Assembly: GCA_964400355.1 (NCBI GenBank)
Contig: CAYNTO010000001.1
Coordinates: forward strand, 62,001-126,000
Length of the DNA stretch: 64,000 nt
Direction: 5' to 3'
Origin: JACKAL01 sp964400355
GTDB taxonomy: Bacteria; Bdellovibrionota; Bdellovibrionia; Bdellovibrionales; JAGQZY01
Part shown: piece after piece, positions 45,761 through 54,433 of the stretch
Layout: the number at the start of each line of letters is the position of its first letter
Numbering within the stretch: position 1 is the stretch's first letter
Program-made: the position numbers and the translations under genes
Notes under the pieces: generated by a model
Told to the model about the DNA's origin: nothing
The model's database searches: none
Seen by the model: the letters and a program-made list of their open reading frames with translations, nothing else

Positions 45761-46573
45761 ATGAAACTTTTAAATCTTGTAGTGCTATTGTTGAGCCTTT
45801 TTGTATTTACGGCGTGCAGTGATTCCGATGACAACTCTGGCAATGCGGCGGCACAGGCCAACTGGGTGAACTGGGATACGGTACCGGCACATTTCAATCC
45901 GCAGATAGATCAAAGAAACATTGTGCTGGGCGCGGCCCAACGTATGCGACTCAACCTCTTTAGTTTTGATGACGATGTTCGAGTTATTTATTCCAGTGAG
46001 CAACTGGTCGGGCGCGCAACACTCAAGATCTATAAAGTGTACGACCAATCTGCGAGTTGGGGCTCACTGAGCACCGATCAAAAAAACAATGCCATTGAAA
46101 TTAATAACTATGGCTCCTACGCCTGCTCGATCACTGTAAAAAATGGTGCCATCACAATGCTCGAAGGCGGATGTTACGTGCGCGTAGAGGTCGTCTTAGC
46201 CGTTGGCGCAGAGGTCGAAGTTTACAATCAAGACACTCTGCTCACTCAGCGCTTTATTCCGATGTTAAATTCCGAATTTATTCAGGCTATGAACAATCAG
46301 AGCTGGATCGAGGGTAAAATTAAGGTGATCGACGAGTATCTCTACTCCTATCAAGTCACAAAGAAAACGCCGTACCTGGTGGCGGTGGAGCTTGAGGAGC
46401 TTCTCAAAGATGCAGCGTTCACCGATGACAAATTTGCCCTACTTGGAAGGTTGCACCAGCTGGTGATGGATCGCGAGAGTTTGCGGCCTGTGATTCAAAA
46501 TGTGTTCAATACTTTTGATCAGGCAAAGGCGTATCAAATGGTAGGAATCCCAATGTCGCCGATTAAGCTTTAA
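45761..46573 (+). CDS. Predicted lipoprotein, unknown function
   Basis: 270 residues from ATG 45761, which follows a G-rich sequence resembling a ribosome-binding site. Lipobox FTAC, modified Cys19, followed by SDSDDNSG, a Ser/Asp tether. The middle is beta-rich with two Cys (YGSYACSITV, EGGCYVRV) that could pair. The C-terminal part is helical and has a repeat like FTDDKFALLGRLHQLV that weakly resembles DUF4476-type modules. Acidic residues directly after the lipid Cys can act as an inner-membrane retention signal in enterobacteria, but this rule may not hold here. Confidence 0.75.
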   Translation: MKLLNLVVLLLSLFVFTACSDSDDNSGNAAAQANWVNWDTVPAHFNPQIDQRNIVLGAAQRMRLNLFSFDDDVRVIYSSEQLVGRATLKIYKVYDQSASWGSLSTDQKNNAIEINNYGSYACSITVKNGAITMLEGGCYVRVEVVLAVGAEVEVYNQDTLLTQRFIPMLNSEFIQAMNNQSWIEGKIKVIDEYLYSYQVTKKTPYLVAVELEELLKDAAFTDDKFALLGRLHQLVMDRESLRPVIQNVFNTFDQAKAYQMVGIPMSPIKL

Positions 46574-46590
46574 AACGAAAAACTTGTAGC

Positions 46591-47466
46591 TCAATAGGAC
46601 AACGTTTTTAAGAACTCTTCAATGCGGGCATTCACTTCGCTCGGGAAGTCGAGCTGCACGCAGTGGGAACCCTCTTCCATGGTGAAGAGTTCGCCTTTCG
46701 GGAAGCAGTTGGCAATAGACTGTTGCATGGAGATCGGCGTTAAGGAATCCCGTTCGCCCGCTACAACCAATGCGGGCGGAGTGAACTTTGGAATGTCATC
46801 AAAGCTCGAGTGGGTCATGAGCTCTTCAAACAAAGTCAAAAATACGCGCACGTCGATATTTGCAACACCTTGTGCATAGATCTCGATGTCCTTGCGCGAT
46901 GTCTTCTCGATATTAAATCCGCCCGTAAGCGCACTTAAAAAAACCGAGAGTGGGTTAGTCACCCCAAACTTCCACGCCATAGTGACCAGCGACGGAGCCA
47001 CGTTGTAAAGTTTTTTTACGTAATTGAAAACTTCCGCGGTTTGCTCTGGTGGAACCAAGTGTGCAAATGGGCTCGAGAAAAAGCTACTCACATAGACCGC
47101 GCCGGCGAACAGGTCGGGGCGTTTAAGGTAGGCCTGCAGCACCACGGGATTGCCAAAGCTATGACCCAAAAACACGGCGTCCTTAATTTGTAAATGTTCG
47201 CAAAGCGCAATCACATCAAGTGCTAGAGCATCGATACACAGATTTTTTTTGTCTTTAGGCACATCGGAAAAATGATGGCCGCGAAAATCGGCGATAACAG
47301 TTTGGTACGATTCGGAAAAATGCGAGAGTTGAGGATGCCAGTGATTGATGAGGCACGCGATGCCGTAAACAAACACCAAAGGCTTACCCGTACCGCGCGT
47401 TTCGTAATAAATGCGAGTTCCATCAAAACTATGGAAATAACCGGAAGATTTTTGAATAGGGATCAT
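46591..47466 (-). CDS. Alpha/beta hydrolase fold protein
   Basis: 291 residues with the usual hydrolase layout. Oxyanion region FVYGIACL, nucleophile Ser103 in FLGHSFGNPV, acid Asp in VVAGERDSLTPI, and His in EEGSHCVQLDFP. Between them is a cap region (about residues 125-215). No signal peptide. The substrate is unknown. Its start overlaps the stop of the FHA gene (ATGA), so the two are cotranscribed. Confidence 0.87.
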   Translation of the reverse strand: MIPIQKSSGYFHSFDGTRIYYETRGTGKPLVFVYGIACLINHWHPQLSHFSESYQTVIADFRGHHFSDVPKDKKNLCIDALALDVIALCEHLQIKDAVFLGHSFGNPVVLQAYLKRPDLFAGAVYVSSFFSSPFAHLVPPEQTAEVFNYVKKLYNVAPSLVTMAWKFGVTNPLSVFLSALTGGFNIEKTSRKDIEIYAQGVANIDVRVFLTLFEELMTHSSFDDIPKFTPPALVVAGERDSLTPISMQQSIANCFPKGELFTMEEGSHCVQLDFPSEVNARIEEFLKTLSY

Positions 47467-48125
47467 AGATTTAAAAAGTCGACCTCAATAATAGTTTTGT
47501 GAATCTGGATGCGGTCCCCTTTTTTTAAAAGTTTCCGAGCGCTTTCTTTTTCGTTGAGCAAAACGATCTTAGGGTATTTTGTCTTAAACCACACGCCCTG
47601 ATTGTTCGCGCTAAGTTCAAATGCCTGATCGGGGCACAGAGGTTCAAAAATTTGGATGTCCTCGGACTCGCCACCGGCATGGCGTGGGCCATACTCCAGC
47701 ACGTACTTCTCACCCGCCTGAATGCCCTGAACAAAATAGAGCGCGGGAATGGTGCGAAATGGATAGACCTTGGATTCATGATTTTTCACCGCATCAAAAG
47801 CCTCGAGTAGCATCTGATTGAGTTGAGGCTTCCAAAAGGCCGACACTGCAGCGACGCGAAGTTGCGTCGAGCCAATCTCCACAAGGTCACTTTCCTCGAG
47901 CAAATGGGAGTCGGTAGCAGTGCCATTCACAACGATTCCGTTTTTTGATTCCTTGTCTTTGACGAACCACCCCAAAATGCGATCCATCTCGAAGACTGCG
48001 TGTATTTTCGACATCTTAGTGTCATCAAAAGAGACATCGGCCAAGCGACCCACGGTAGTGGTGGATTCGAGAACCAAGGTTTCCCCATAGCGATGACCAT
48101 TTAGGATCTGAAGCGTGAGACTCAT
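47463..48125 (-). CDS. FHA domain protein
   Basis: 220 residues from ATG 48125, chosen because the FHA domain begins there (MSLTLQILNGHRYGETLVLE); a frame reaching 48209 would add an unlikely leader. The forkhead-associated domain spans about residues 3-95 with GRLADVSFDD, KIHAVFEMD and ESKNGIVVNGT, including the Gly-Arg, Ser/His and Asn-Gly sites that bind phosphothreonine. The C-terminal half resembles a second, divergent FHA-like beta fold. It probably reads Ser/Thr kinase signals. It is divergent from rpsF and cotranscribed with a hydrolase. Confidence 0.85.
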   Translation of the reverse strand: MSLTLQILNGHRYGETLVLESTTTVGRLADVSFDDTKMSKIHAVFEMDRILGWFVKDKESKNGIVVNGTATDSHLLEESDLVEIGSTQLRVAAVSAFWKPQLNQMLLEAFDAVKNHESKVYPFRTIPALYFVQGIQAGEKYVLEYGPRHAGGESEDIQIFEPLCPDQAFELSANNQGVWFKTKYPKIVLLNEKESARKLLKKGDRIQIHKTIIEVDFLNL

Positions 48126-48253
48126 ACTATATATATTGAAGAAGAGATTGTGGAAATTCAATGGACTTAGGCAAAGGAATTGTGCTAAAAACACCGGACC
48201 TTGCTCCAAAACACCATTGCTTAGATTTGGGGCTGTTGTCCGAAAGGGTTTAT

Positions 48254-48676
48254 ATGTTTGAAATTACTAAAGAAACTGTTGTTCGTCCGTACGAAGCCAT
48301 CATTTTGATGGATCCAAATGCGAGCGAAGAGGAGCAAAAAGCTCTTTTCCAGAAAAACAAAGGCATTGTCGAAGGCTTTTCTGGTCAAATCTCTCACGTT
48401 GATACTTGGGGCTCGCGCAAGCTCGGTAACCCTATCAATAAGACATCTCGTGGAATTTACTTCCATTGCACGTTCACGGCTAACCCAGACGCGGTGGCTG
48501 AACTTGAGCGTACAATGCGCAACAACGAAAAAGTTCTTCGCTTTATGCACACACGTCTTCCAGACGGAACAGCTCTTACAGAATACGTAGAGAAGTTTAA
48601 AGAAGCTCTTATCGAAAGACGCGAAAAAGAAGCTAAAAAAGCGCTTCTTAAGAAACAACAAAGACCAGGTCGCTAG
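48254..48676 (+). CDS. rpsF: 30S ribosomal protein S6
   Basis: 140 residues from ATG 48254, with AAAGGG 6-7 nt upstream; an open frame back to 48161 is not preceded by such a site. The family pattern is clear: RPYEAIILMDPNAS, DTWGSRKLGNPINKTSRGIY and the basic, Lys-rich tail. It starts a run with a DUF2232 gene and rplI, but the usual rpsR is absent between them. Confidence 0.95.
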   Translation: MFEITKETVVRPYEAIILMDPNASEEEQKALFQKNKGIVEGFSGQISHVDTWGSRKLGNPINKTSRGIYFHCTFTANPDAVAELERTMRNNEKVLRFMHTRLPDGTALTEYVEKFKEALIERREKEAKKALLKKQQRPGR

Positions 48677-48679
48677 GCC

Positions 48680-49543
48680 ATGTCCAAAAAATCTGCGGGC
48701 CTGTTTGTAGGAGCATCACTGCTAATTACCCTACTCTCGGGTTCGTTTTTATTTTTGGCGCCCATTCCCGCACGCTATCTTCACATGAACCACGGTCGCC
48801 TGACTTATTGGGCGTTCACGATTATTTCCTCTTTGGCCATCGCTTTGGTGGCGCCTCAGTGGGCCATCGGCCACGTCGCAGTTCTGCTGTTGATGGGTTT
48901 GTTCTCGGAGCTCGAAGATCAAAGCGTTCCCACCTTTTATTCCGCAACTTCGGCAATTCTACTCACCGGCCTGATAGTGTTCCTCTCCGTTCTGATCTGG
49001 GGACGAATCACCGGAATATCCACTCTGGCAGCGCTCAAAACCAACGTGGGAGAAGTGGTGAACCAATACAAAGCATTGCGCGGTGACAAAGAGGCGGTCA
49101 TGGATGTGCCCACAGTGCTTTCCCTGATGCCAGCCATAATGGCGGGGACATTGATGCTCATGGTGTTTGTGGGTACGGTATTTGTGCGTTCAACACGCAC
49201 CGAAAAAGCGCTCGAGTTTCGCGTACCGGCGTACTTTATCTGGGTGTTTATAGCGACACTTGCTGGAACCTTTTTGCTCGATCCGATCAAGTACTTTTAT
49301 GTGCAAAAGACCTTCAGCAACCTGCTGTTTTTCTCTCTGGCAGCGTATTATTTTCAAGGATTGGCGATTATGGGCTTCTATTTCCAGAAGCTTCGTATAA
49401 ATTATTTTCTTCGCACAGTCCTATTCTTTGCCATTGGTATACATTTGTTTATATTTGTCGCAGGTTTAGGCTTGTCAGATTTGTGGTTCGAATATAGATC
49501 TAAGGTGTTAAAAACACGCCTCAACAGTAACGAAGAGAGCTAG
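48680..49543 (+). CDS. DUF2232-type polytopic membrane protein
   Basis: 287 residues with about seven or eight hydrophobic helices. It occupies the position between rpsF and rplI where YybS/DUF2232 membrane proteins are found in several lineages. A conserved-looking segment is RTEKALEFRVPAYFIWVFI, as in those proteins (FxxwxxPxxxvw type). The gene starts 3 bp after rpsF. Its function is not known. Confidence 0.78.
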   Translation: MSKKSAGLFVGASLLITLLSGSFLFLAPIPARYLHMNHGRLTYWAFTIISSLAIALVAPQWAIGHVAVLLLMGLFSELEDQSVPTFYSATSAILLTGLIVFLSVLIWGRITGISTLAALKTNVGEVVNQYKALRGDKEAVMDVPTVLSLMPAIMAGTLMLMVFVGTVFVRSTRTEKALEFRVPAYFIWVFIATLAGTFLLDPIKYFYVQKTFSNLLFFSLAAYYFQGLAIMGFYFQKLRINYFLRTVLFFAIGIHLFIFVAGLGLSDLWFEYRSKVLKTRLNSNEES

Positions 49544-49551
49544 GAGTTCGT

Positions 49552-50016
49552 ATGAAAGTTATTTTAAAACAAGATGTCCGTGATGTAGGCCGTTCTGGCG
49601 ACATGGTGAACGTTGCCGATGGTTATGCTCGCAACTTTCTTTTTCCAAGAAATCTCGCTGCCGAAGCTACTGAAGGCCGTGTAAAAGAATTCGAACATTG
49701 GACACGTGTGGCGGCTTCTAAAAAGAAAAAAGCAGTGGCAGAACTTTCCCAAGTGATCGATAAATTAAAAACAGTAACTGTTTCTTTTAAAATGCCAGCT
49801 GGCGAAAACGACAAACTGTTCGGCTCCGTTGCCGCAAAAGATGTTTCCGCTGAACTTGCTAAACAAGGTTACAACATCGATAAAAAAGATATCACTCTCG
49901 ACCAGATCAAAGTTCTTGGCCAATACAAAGCCAAAATCAACTTGGGCGAAGGCCTTAAAACAGAAATCGCTGTATCTGTAGAGCGCGCTGCTCAAGCCGA
50001 AGAGAAGAAAGCATAA
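49552..50016 (+). CDS. rplI: 50S ribosomal protein L9
   Basis: 154 residues. The N-terminal domain MKVILKQDVRDVGRSGDMVN, then VADGYARNFLFPRNLA, is the L9 signature. A long connecting helix and the C-terminal domain (NDKLFGSVAAKDVSAELAKQ) complete it. The gene starts 8 bp after the DUF2232 gene and a terminator follows. Confidence 0.97.
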   Translation: MKVILKQDVRDVGRSGDMVNVADGYARNFLFPRNLAAEATEGRVKEFEHWTRVAASKKKKAVAELSQVIDKLKTVTVSFKMPAGENDKLFGSVAAKDVSAELAKQGYNIDKKDITLDQIKVLGQYKAKINLGEGLKTEIAVSVERAAQAEEKKA

Positions 50017-50058
50017 TTAAGTTTTTCTCATCTTGAGAGTCCTGCCGCTAGACTGCTA

Positions 50059-50089
50059 AACGCAATGCTGAATCCAGCCTTGCGTTTTT
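50059..50089 (+). terminator. Rho-independent terminator after rplI
   Basis: AACGCAA pairs with TTGCGTT and GCTG with CAGC around AATC, with one mismatched pair between the two stems, followed by T residues. It ends the rpsF-DUF2232-rplI operon. Confidence 0.85.
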
Positions 50090-50215
50090 CATTTTAAGAG
50101 GCAGCCGTGCCCACAAAATTGAGACAGGAGTTTGACAAAAACTTCACACCTCCTAGGTATCCTCGCAATGTGCACTTCGCTAAAATAGAGAAGAACCTTT
50201 GCAAAGGATGACGCC

Positions 50216-51424
50216 ATGAAAGAAGACGTAAAAACCCCGATATACGCTGAAGCGGCACTCAAAGAAAAATCTCCTCGTGAGACGAGTGATGAGGCCTCAT
50301 TGTTTTCCCTCTTTCGGTCAACTCCGCATTATAAAATGCAAAAAGTATTAATCACCGGTGGTTCGCGAGGCTTGGGCCTTGCACTTGCCAAAGAGCTGGT
50401 GGAGCAGGGGGCGTATATAGCTCTTATGGCTCGCGACAAACAAGAGCTCGCGCGCGCTAAGGAAATGCTTCTCAAGATCGATCCAAAGGCCAAAGTTCTG
50501 CTCTGTCCCTGCGACATCACTGTGACGGCTCAGGTCGACGCCTGTTTACAGCAGCTCTTCAGTGAGTGGAATAAGCTCGATGTGGTGATCAACAACGCAG
50601 GCGCGATCCTGGTGGGTCCTTTCGACTCCATGAACGAAAAAGATTTCCGCGCACAGATGGAGCTGCATTTATTTGCGGTGATTCACATGGTGAAGCAGGT
50701 GCTCCCGGAATTTCGCAAGCAGGGTGTGGGAAAGTTTATCAACATTTGCTCGATGGGGGGCCGTGTGGCTGTTCCGCACATGCTCCCGTATGATGCTTCC
50801 AAGTTTGCGCTTTCAGGATTTTCGCAAGGGCTTGCCGCGGAGCTTGCTAAAGAGAACATCACGGTGACGACTGTATATCCTGCGCTAATGAAGACTGGCT
50901 CACCGATCCAGGCTGTGTTTAAAGGCGATGCCGCCAAAGAATTCGATTGGTTTGCGACATCCGATTACTTTCCGGGGATTACACTCCCTGCGCAAACAGC
51001 CGCAAAAAAAATACTAAAGGCCGCACAAAAAGATCGCGCCGAACTGGTGCTGTCGGCGGCCGCGTATTTGCGCTTGGTGGGGCAGGTTGTTGCGCCAGAG
51101 CTCATGCACTGGACCATGTCGACGATCAATAAATTTATGCCCGAGAACACCGACGACATCTACAAAACCGGAGCACAGGTCGCGGAGAAAGCACGGGTAT
51201 TTAAAAAGTATTTCGCCGAAGCCGCAAAAATGGCCGAAGAGGAATTCAATCAGAAGCGCAAAACAAATGCTAAGTTTGCGTTGGGTTTAAATAAAACGCA
51301 GGGCGAATCGGGCGCAAAATCTAAAGTCAAAAATTCTGAGGTAAAATCGGCGAAAGGTAAAAAGGACGCCATTGTGCAAAAGCCCCTAGCCACCGAAGCT
51401 ACGACGGACACACAAATACACTAG
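50216..51424 (+). CDS. Short-chain dehydrogenase/reductase with terminal extensions
   Basis: 402 residues. The NAD(P)-binding motif GGSRGLG is at about residues 48-54, then NNAG and the catalytic set Ser ... YDASK (ICSMGG and LPYDASKFAL). A strong AAAGGA places the start at 50216, giving a 40-residue N-terminal extension, although ATG 50336 would give a standard SDR N-terminus. From about residue 345 a Lys/Ala-rich tail (QGESGAKSKVKNSEVKSAKG) follows that is not part of the SDR fold. The substrate is unknown. Converges on a pseudogene whose stop overlaps its own by 4 bp. Confidence 0.88.
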   Translation: MKEDVKTPIYAEAALKEKSPRETSDEASLFSLFRSTPHYKMQKVLITGGSRGLGLALAKELVEQGAYIALMARDKQELARAKEMLLKIDPKAKVLLCPCDITVTAQVDACLQQLFSEWNKLDVVINNAGAILVGPFDSMNEKDFRAQMELHLFAVIHMVKQVLPEFRKQGVGKFINICSMGGRVAVPHMLPYDASKFALSGFSQGLAAELAKENITVTTVYPALMKTGSPIQAVFKGDAAKEFDWFATSDYFPGITLPAQTAAKKILKAAQKDRAELVLSAAAYLRLVGQVVAPELMHWTMSTINKFMPENTDDIYKTGAQVAEKARVFKKYFAEAAKMAEEEFNQKRKTNAKFALGLNKTQGESGAKSKVKNSEVKSAKGKKDAIVQKPLATEATTDTQIH

Positions 51425-51470
51425 TTTTTTCTGTTGAAACAATTAACGGACTCGTAAAAAAGTAAGACCT

Positions 51471-51491
51471 CTACTTCCGCTACGGAAGTAG
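51471..51491. repeat. Perfect 9-bp hairpin, similar to one at 45498-45516
   Basis: CTACTTCCG-CTA-CGGAAGTAG. On the minus strand it is followed by AGGTCTTAC and a T run after about 10 nt. The 17-bp core ACTTCCGC(T/A)(A/G)CGGAAGT occurs again at 45499-45515 within the metallopeptidase gene. Confidence 0.6.
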
Positions 51492-51501
51492 AAGGGCTTA
51501 A

Positions 51502-51574
51502 TTTTCCACAGGTGCGATCTGCCACCTGCTCACCGCAACACGACTTATCCACATTCGCGAAAGAGTTATACACA
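51502..51574 (+). promoter_or_regulatory. Cluster of three DnaA-box-like sites in one orientation
   Basis: TTTTCCACA (51502-51510, one mismatch), TTATCCACA (51545-51553, exact) and TTATACACA (51566-51574, one mismatch) lie within 73 bp, all on the plus strand. They fall inside the decayed gene, about 36 kb from oriC and 1.2 kb from the 3' end of dnaB. Functional binding is not shown. Confidence 0.5.
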
Positions 51575-51829
51575 CCTTTTCCAGTCGTGAGACGGATGTG
51601 CGCAATAGTTTTATCTCTACCATCACTTGATGTTCTGCGCACAACGTATCCATTGCTCTCCAGATTTTTGGCAACCAACGGCTTCTGCCAAGCCAGAAGA
51701 TCCAATCACCAAAATATTTACCTTTTTCATAAGATCTCCTTTGAAAGATTAATTACAATCTTACATAAAAAAAGATTGTTCATTTACTGCACCAATGAAA
51801 GAATATTGTTTCTAATAGGAAACAATGAG

Positions 51830-52726
51830 ATGGCAGTAGATTTGGATTTGGTACGAATATTTGTGAAGGTGGTTCAGAATGGGAGCTTTTCCAAGGCCGC
51901 CCATTTGCTCAAGCTTCCCAAGTCGACAGTGAGTAAATCTATTTCGCGCCTCGAAAAAGAGACGGCCACGAAGCTCATGGTGCGAACCACCAGGAACCTA
52001 ACGCTTACAGCAGCGGGCCGAGGTTTTTATGAATCGAGCCTGGGGCCTGTGAACACTATTGAAGAGGCGCAGCGTTCACTACAGGGTCAAGACAGCATCG
52101 CTTCGGGCCTGGTGCGCATCACTGCACCCGAGGATCTGGGAACCTTTGTCATCGCACCCGCGGTTGCGGAGCTAACACTCAAGCATTCAAAACTTTCCTA
52201 TGAACTTCATTGCACCAACGAAATTGTAGATCTTGTTAAAGATGGGTTTGATTTTGCGATCCGTATCGGCCGTCCCACAGAAAGCAGTTTTAAGATAAAA
52301 AAAGTAGGCGACATCAGTTTGATCACTGTTGCTTCGCCCAAATATCTTAAAGGCAAAAAGAAGATACAGTCGCCAAAGGAACTCGAAACGTTAGAATGCC
52401 TCAGCCTAAATGATCGCGCGTATATGTCGCGCTGGGTGCTACGGTCGCAGAGAGGCACTGCGACCGTAGCAATTCATCCAAAAATTTTGAGCAATCAACT
52501 GAGTAGTATTCTAAAATGTGCTCTCGCCGGCGGCGGGATCGCGCTCGTCCCATACTACTTGTGTAAAAATGAGCTAGCGTCAGGAAGATTGGTTCACGTT
52601 TTGCCGGAGTGGCGTAGCTCACCACTTCCGGTTTCTATTATATCCCCGTTATCGTCCACACACACAGCGCGGTTAAAAATTTCGATGGAGCATTTATTAA
52701 AAAAAATACGTGACGCGCTCGATTGA
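51830..52726 (+). CDS. LysR family transcriptional regulator
   Basis: 298 residues from ATG 51830 with AGGA upstream; an open frame from 51512 would add about 100 meaningless residues. The N-terminal winged helix-turn-helix (LDLVRIFVKVVQNGSFSKAA, PKSTVSKSISRLEKETATKL) is followed by a periplasmic-binding-protein-like effector domain (SGLVRITAPEDLGTFVIAPA; ALAGGGIALVPYYLC). LysR genes usually control a divergent target, here the broken NAD(P)-binding gene, so it may be a regulator without its original target. Converges on dnaB. Confidence 0.92.
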   Translation: MAVDLDLVRIFVKVVQNGSFSKAAHLLKLPKSTVSKSISRLEKETATKLMVRTTRNLTLTAAGRGFYESSLGPVNTIEEAQRSLQGQDSIASGLVRITAPEDLGTFVIAPAVAELTLKHSKLSYELHCTNEIVDLVKDGFDFAIRIGRPTESSFKIKKVGDISLITVASPKYLKGKKKIQSPKELETLECLSLNDRAYMSRWVLRSQRGTATVAIHPKILSNQLSSILKCALAGGGIALVPYYLCKNELASGRLVHVLPEWRSSPLPVSIISPLSSTHTARLKISMEHLLKKIRDALD

Positions 52727-52742
52727 TTATTCGCCCAACGGC

Positions 52743-54203
52743 CTAGCCTTGGAAGTCGTTATTTTTGCCGGGGGCGAAGTTGCGCATCGGAGCGCCCTTG
52801 TTGCCATCGCTAAAGTTGTTCACCGAACCTAAGGACGCAGAGGCGCCTTGTTGTGGAACAAGCAAGGTGTCGGGGCTATCCAGTTCGGAGAAATATCCAT
52901 ACTGAGATTGCCAACGCAATTTGATCTCGCCGACGGGACCGTTCCTGTGCTTACGAATGAGCAGATCGGCTTGGCCGCGAGCTTCGGCGTTATCAGGATC
53001 GTAATATTCCTCACGGTAAAGCATCATGATCAAATCCGCATCTTGCTCAATCGCTCCTGATTCGCGAAGATCGGAGAGAACGGGTTTGCGCATATCGCCA
53101 CTGCGGCCTTCTACGCCACGGTTCAACTGAGAGAGGGCGATCACTGGAACTTTCAATTCCTTGGCGATGCCCTTTAAGCTCTTCGAAATTTCCGCAATCA
53201 TGCGTTCGCGGCTTTCAACCTTGGTGTGCATTCCCATAATTTGTAAGTAATCGATCACGATCATGTCCAGACCATGCTGAGCCTTGATACGGCGGGCTTT
53301 GGAGCGAATCTCGAAGGGAGAGATAGAGCTGGTGTCATCGATGTACAGCGTGGTCTCAGCCATCTTGGAGGCTTTGTCGATAAGGCGCGGCCAGTCGTTG
53401 TCTTTGATACGGCCAATACGCACATCCGACATACTCACTTTAGCCTCAGACGCAAGAAGACGCATCATCAACTGTTCTTTTGCCATTTCCACAGAAAAGT
53501 AGGCCACACTCTTTTTTAGTTTCAGTGCCGCATGCATCGCGATATTCAAACTGAAAGCGGTTTTACCCATTGAGGGACGGGCTGCGATAATTACCAAATC
53601 ACCGGGCTGGAATCCTGCCGTCATCTTGTCCAAAGAGCCAAAACCCGAGGCCACGCCAGTAATATCCTGGTTGCGGGTCGAAAGTTCCGTCAGTTTGTCG
53701 ATACTCATCTTTACCAGTTCCGCGGCACCGACCAAATTATTGTTGGTTTCACGCGACTCGGTAATTTTAAAAATCTTCGCCTCAACATCGTCGATAAATG
53801 TTTCCACCGACTCGAAATCGCTGTCGTAGGCGGAGTTGATAATTTCGGAGTTCACGGCAATGAGGCGCCGCAAGAGTGATTTTTCTTTAACAATCTCCGC
53901 ATAACCGCGGAGATTCACCGCCGCGGGAACCTGAGTCAAAATCTCAGCTAGGGCGCTGGCGCCGCCAATAGACTCCAGCTCCTTCTTGTTGGCGAGCTGG
54001 TTATTGATAGTGATAATGTCGATGGGCTGGCTTTTAGCGTTAAGATCGAGAATGGTCTGATAAATTTTTTGATGTACGGGCTTGTAGAAGTCTTCGGCCG
54101 CGAGCAAATCCGAAACCACGTCGAGGGATTCGGGATCCACCATAAGCCCACCCACAATGGAGACTTCTGCATCTAAATTGTGTGGTGGTACTTTAAAGCT
54201 CAT
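52743..54203 (-). CDS. dnaB: Replicative DNA helicase DnaB
   Basis: Hexameric 5'-3' helicase of the replisome. Start 54203 gives 486 residues, with AGGG 6 nt upstream; 54209 is also possible. The N-terminal domain (PPHNLDAEVSIVGGLMVDPE), a linker, and the RecA-like domain with Walker A RPSMGKT (209-215), SVEMAKEQLMMRLL, MIVIDYLQIM and SDLRESGAIEQDADLI are all standard. In many bacteria dnaB follows rplI. Here an SDR gene and a LysR gene lie between, and dnaB is on the opposite strand. Confidence 0.97.
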   Translation of the reverse strand: MSFKVPPHNLDAEVSIVGGLMVDPESLDVVSDLLAAEDFYKPVHQKIYQTILDLNAKSQPIDIITINNQLANKKELESIGGASALAEILTQVPAAVNLRGYAEIVKEKSLLRRLIAVNSEIINSAYDSDFESVETFIDDVEAKIFKITESRETNNNLVGAAELVKMSIDKLTELSTRNQDITGVASGFGSLDKMTAGFQPGDLVIIAARPSMGKTAFSLNIAMHAALKLKKSVAYFSVEMAKEQLMMRLLASEAKVSMSDVRIGRIKDNDWPRLIDKASKMAETTLYIDDTSSISPFEIRSKARRIKAQHGLDMIVIDYLQIMGMHTKVESRERMIAEISKSLKGIAKELKVPVIALSQLNRGVEGRSGDMRKPVLSDLRESGAIEQDADLIMMLYREEYYDPDNAEARGQADLLIRKHRNGPVGEIKLRWQSQYGYFSELDSPDTLLVPQQGASASLGSVNNFSDGNKGAPMRNFAPGKNNDFQG

Positions 54204-54433
54204 TTCCATCCCTGATGAGGTTGAGTGGATCGAATACCGCAAATCGGCAAGCAATCACAATTTGAGCGTCGTCGTCGAAGAGGAACGACCGATTTCTATC
54301 GATCCAACGGCCTCGACGCTCAGCGAAGGATATTATATCCAACAGGCACGAATCCTTTAGCCGCAGCCAAAGGATATCGCTGAAAAATGTGCGAGTCTAC
54401 TCAAGATGTCGTAACGGGAAACCCGCCGCTGTA

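Larger units (their letters stand above)
51421..51730 (-). pseudogene. Remnant of an NmrA-like NAD(P)-binding protein, frameshifted and truncated
   Basis: From ATG 51730, behind a perfect AAAGGAG, one frame reads MKKVNILVIGSSGLAEA, the start of a Rossmann NAD(P)-binding protein, then loses sense and stops at about codon 37. An adjacent frame continues the expected sequence as KPLVAKNLESNGYVVRRTSS then IAHIRLTTGKGVYNSFANVD, as in NmrA-like/atypical SDR proteins. Together they look like one gene broken by a frameshift near 51690. After about residue 75 there is no more recognisable homology, so the C-terminal part is also lost. It is divergent from a LysR gene, which probably once regulated it. 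Confidence 0.55.

Noticed and set aside
48808..49086. A basic 92-codon frame considered as hidden rpsR
   Set aside because: It lacks S18 motifs and overlaps the DUF2232 gene in another frame.
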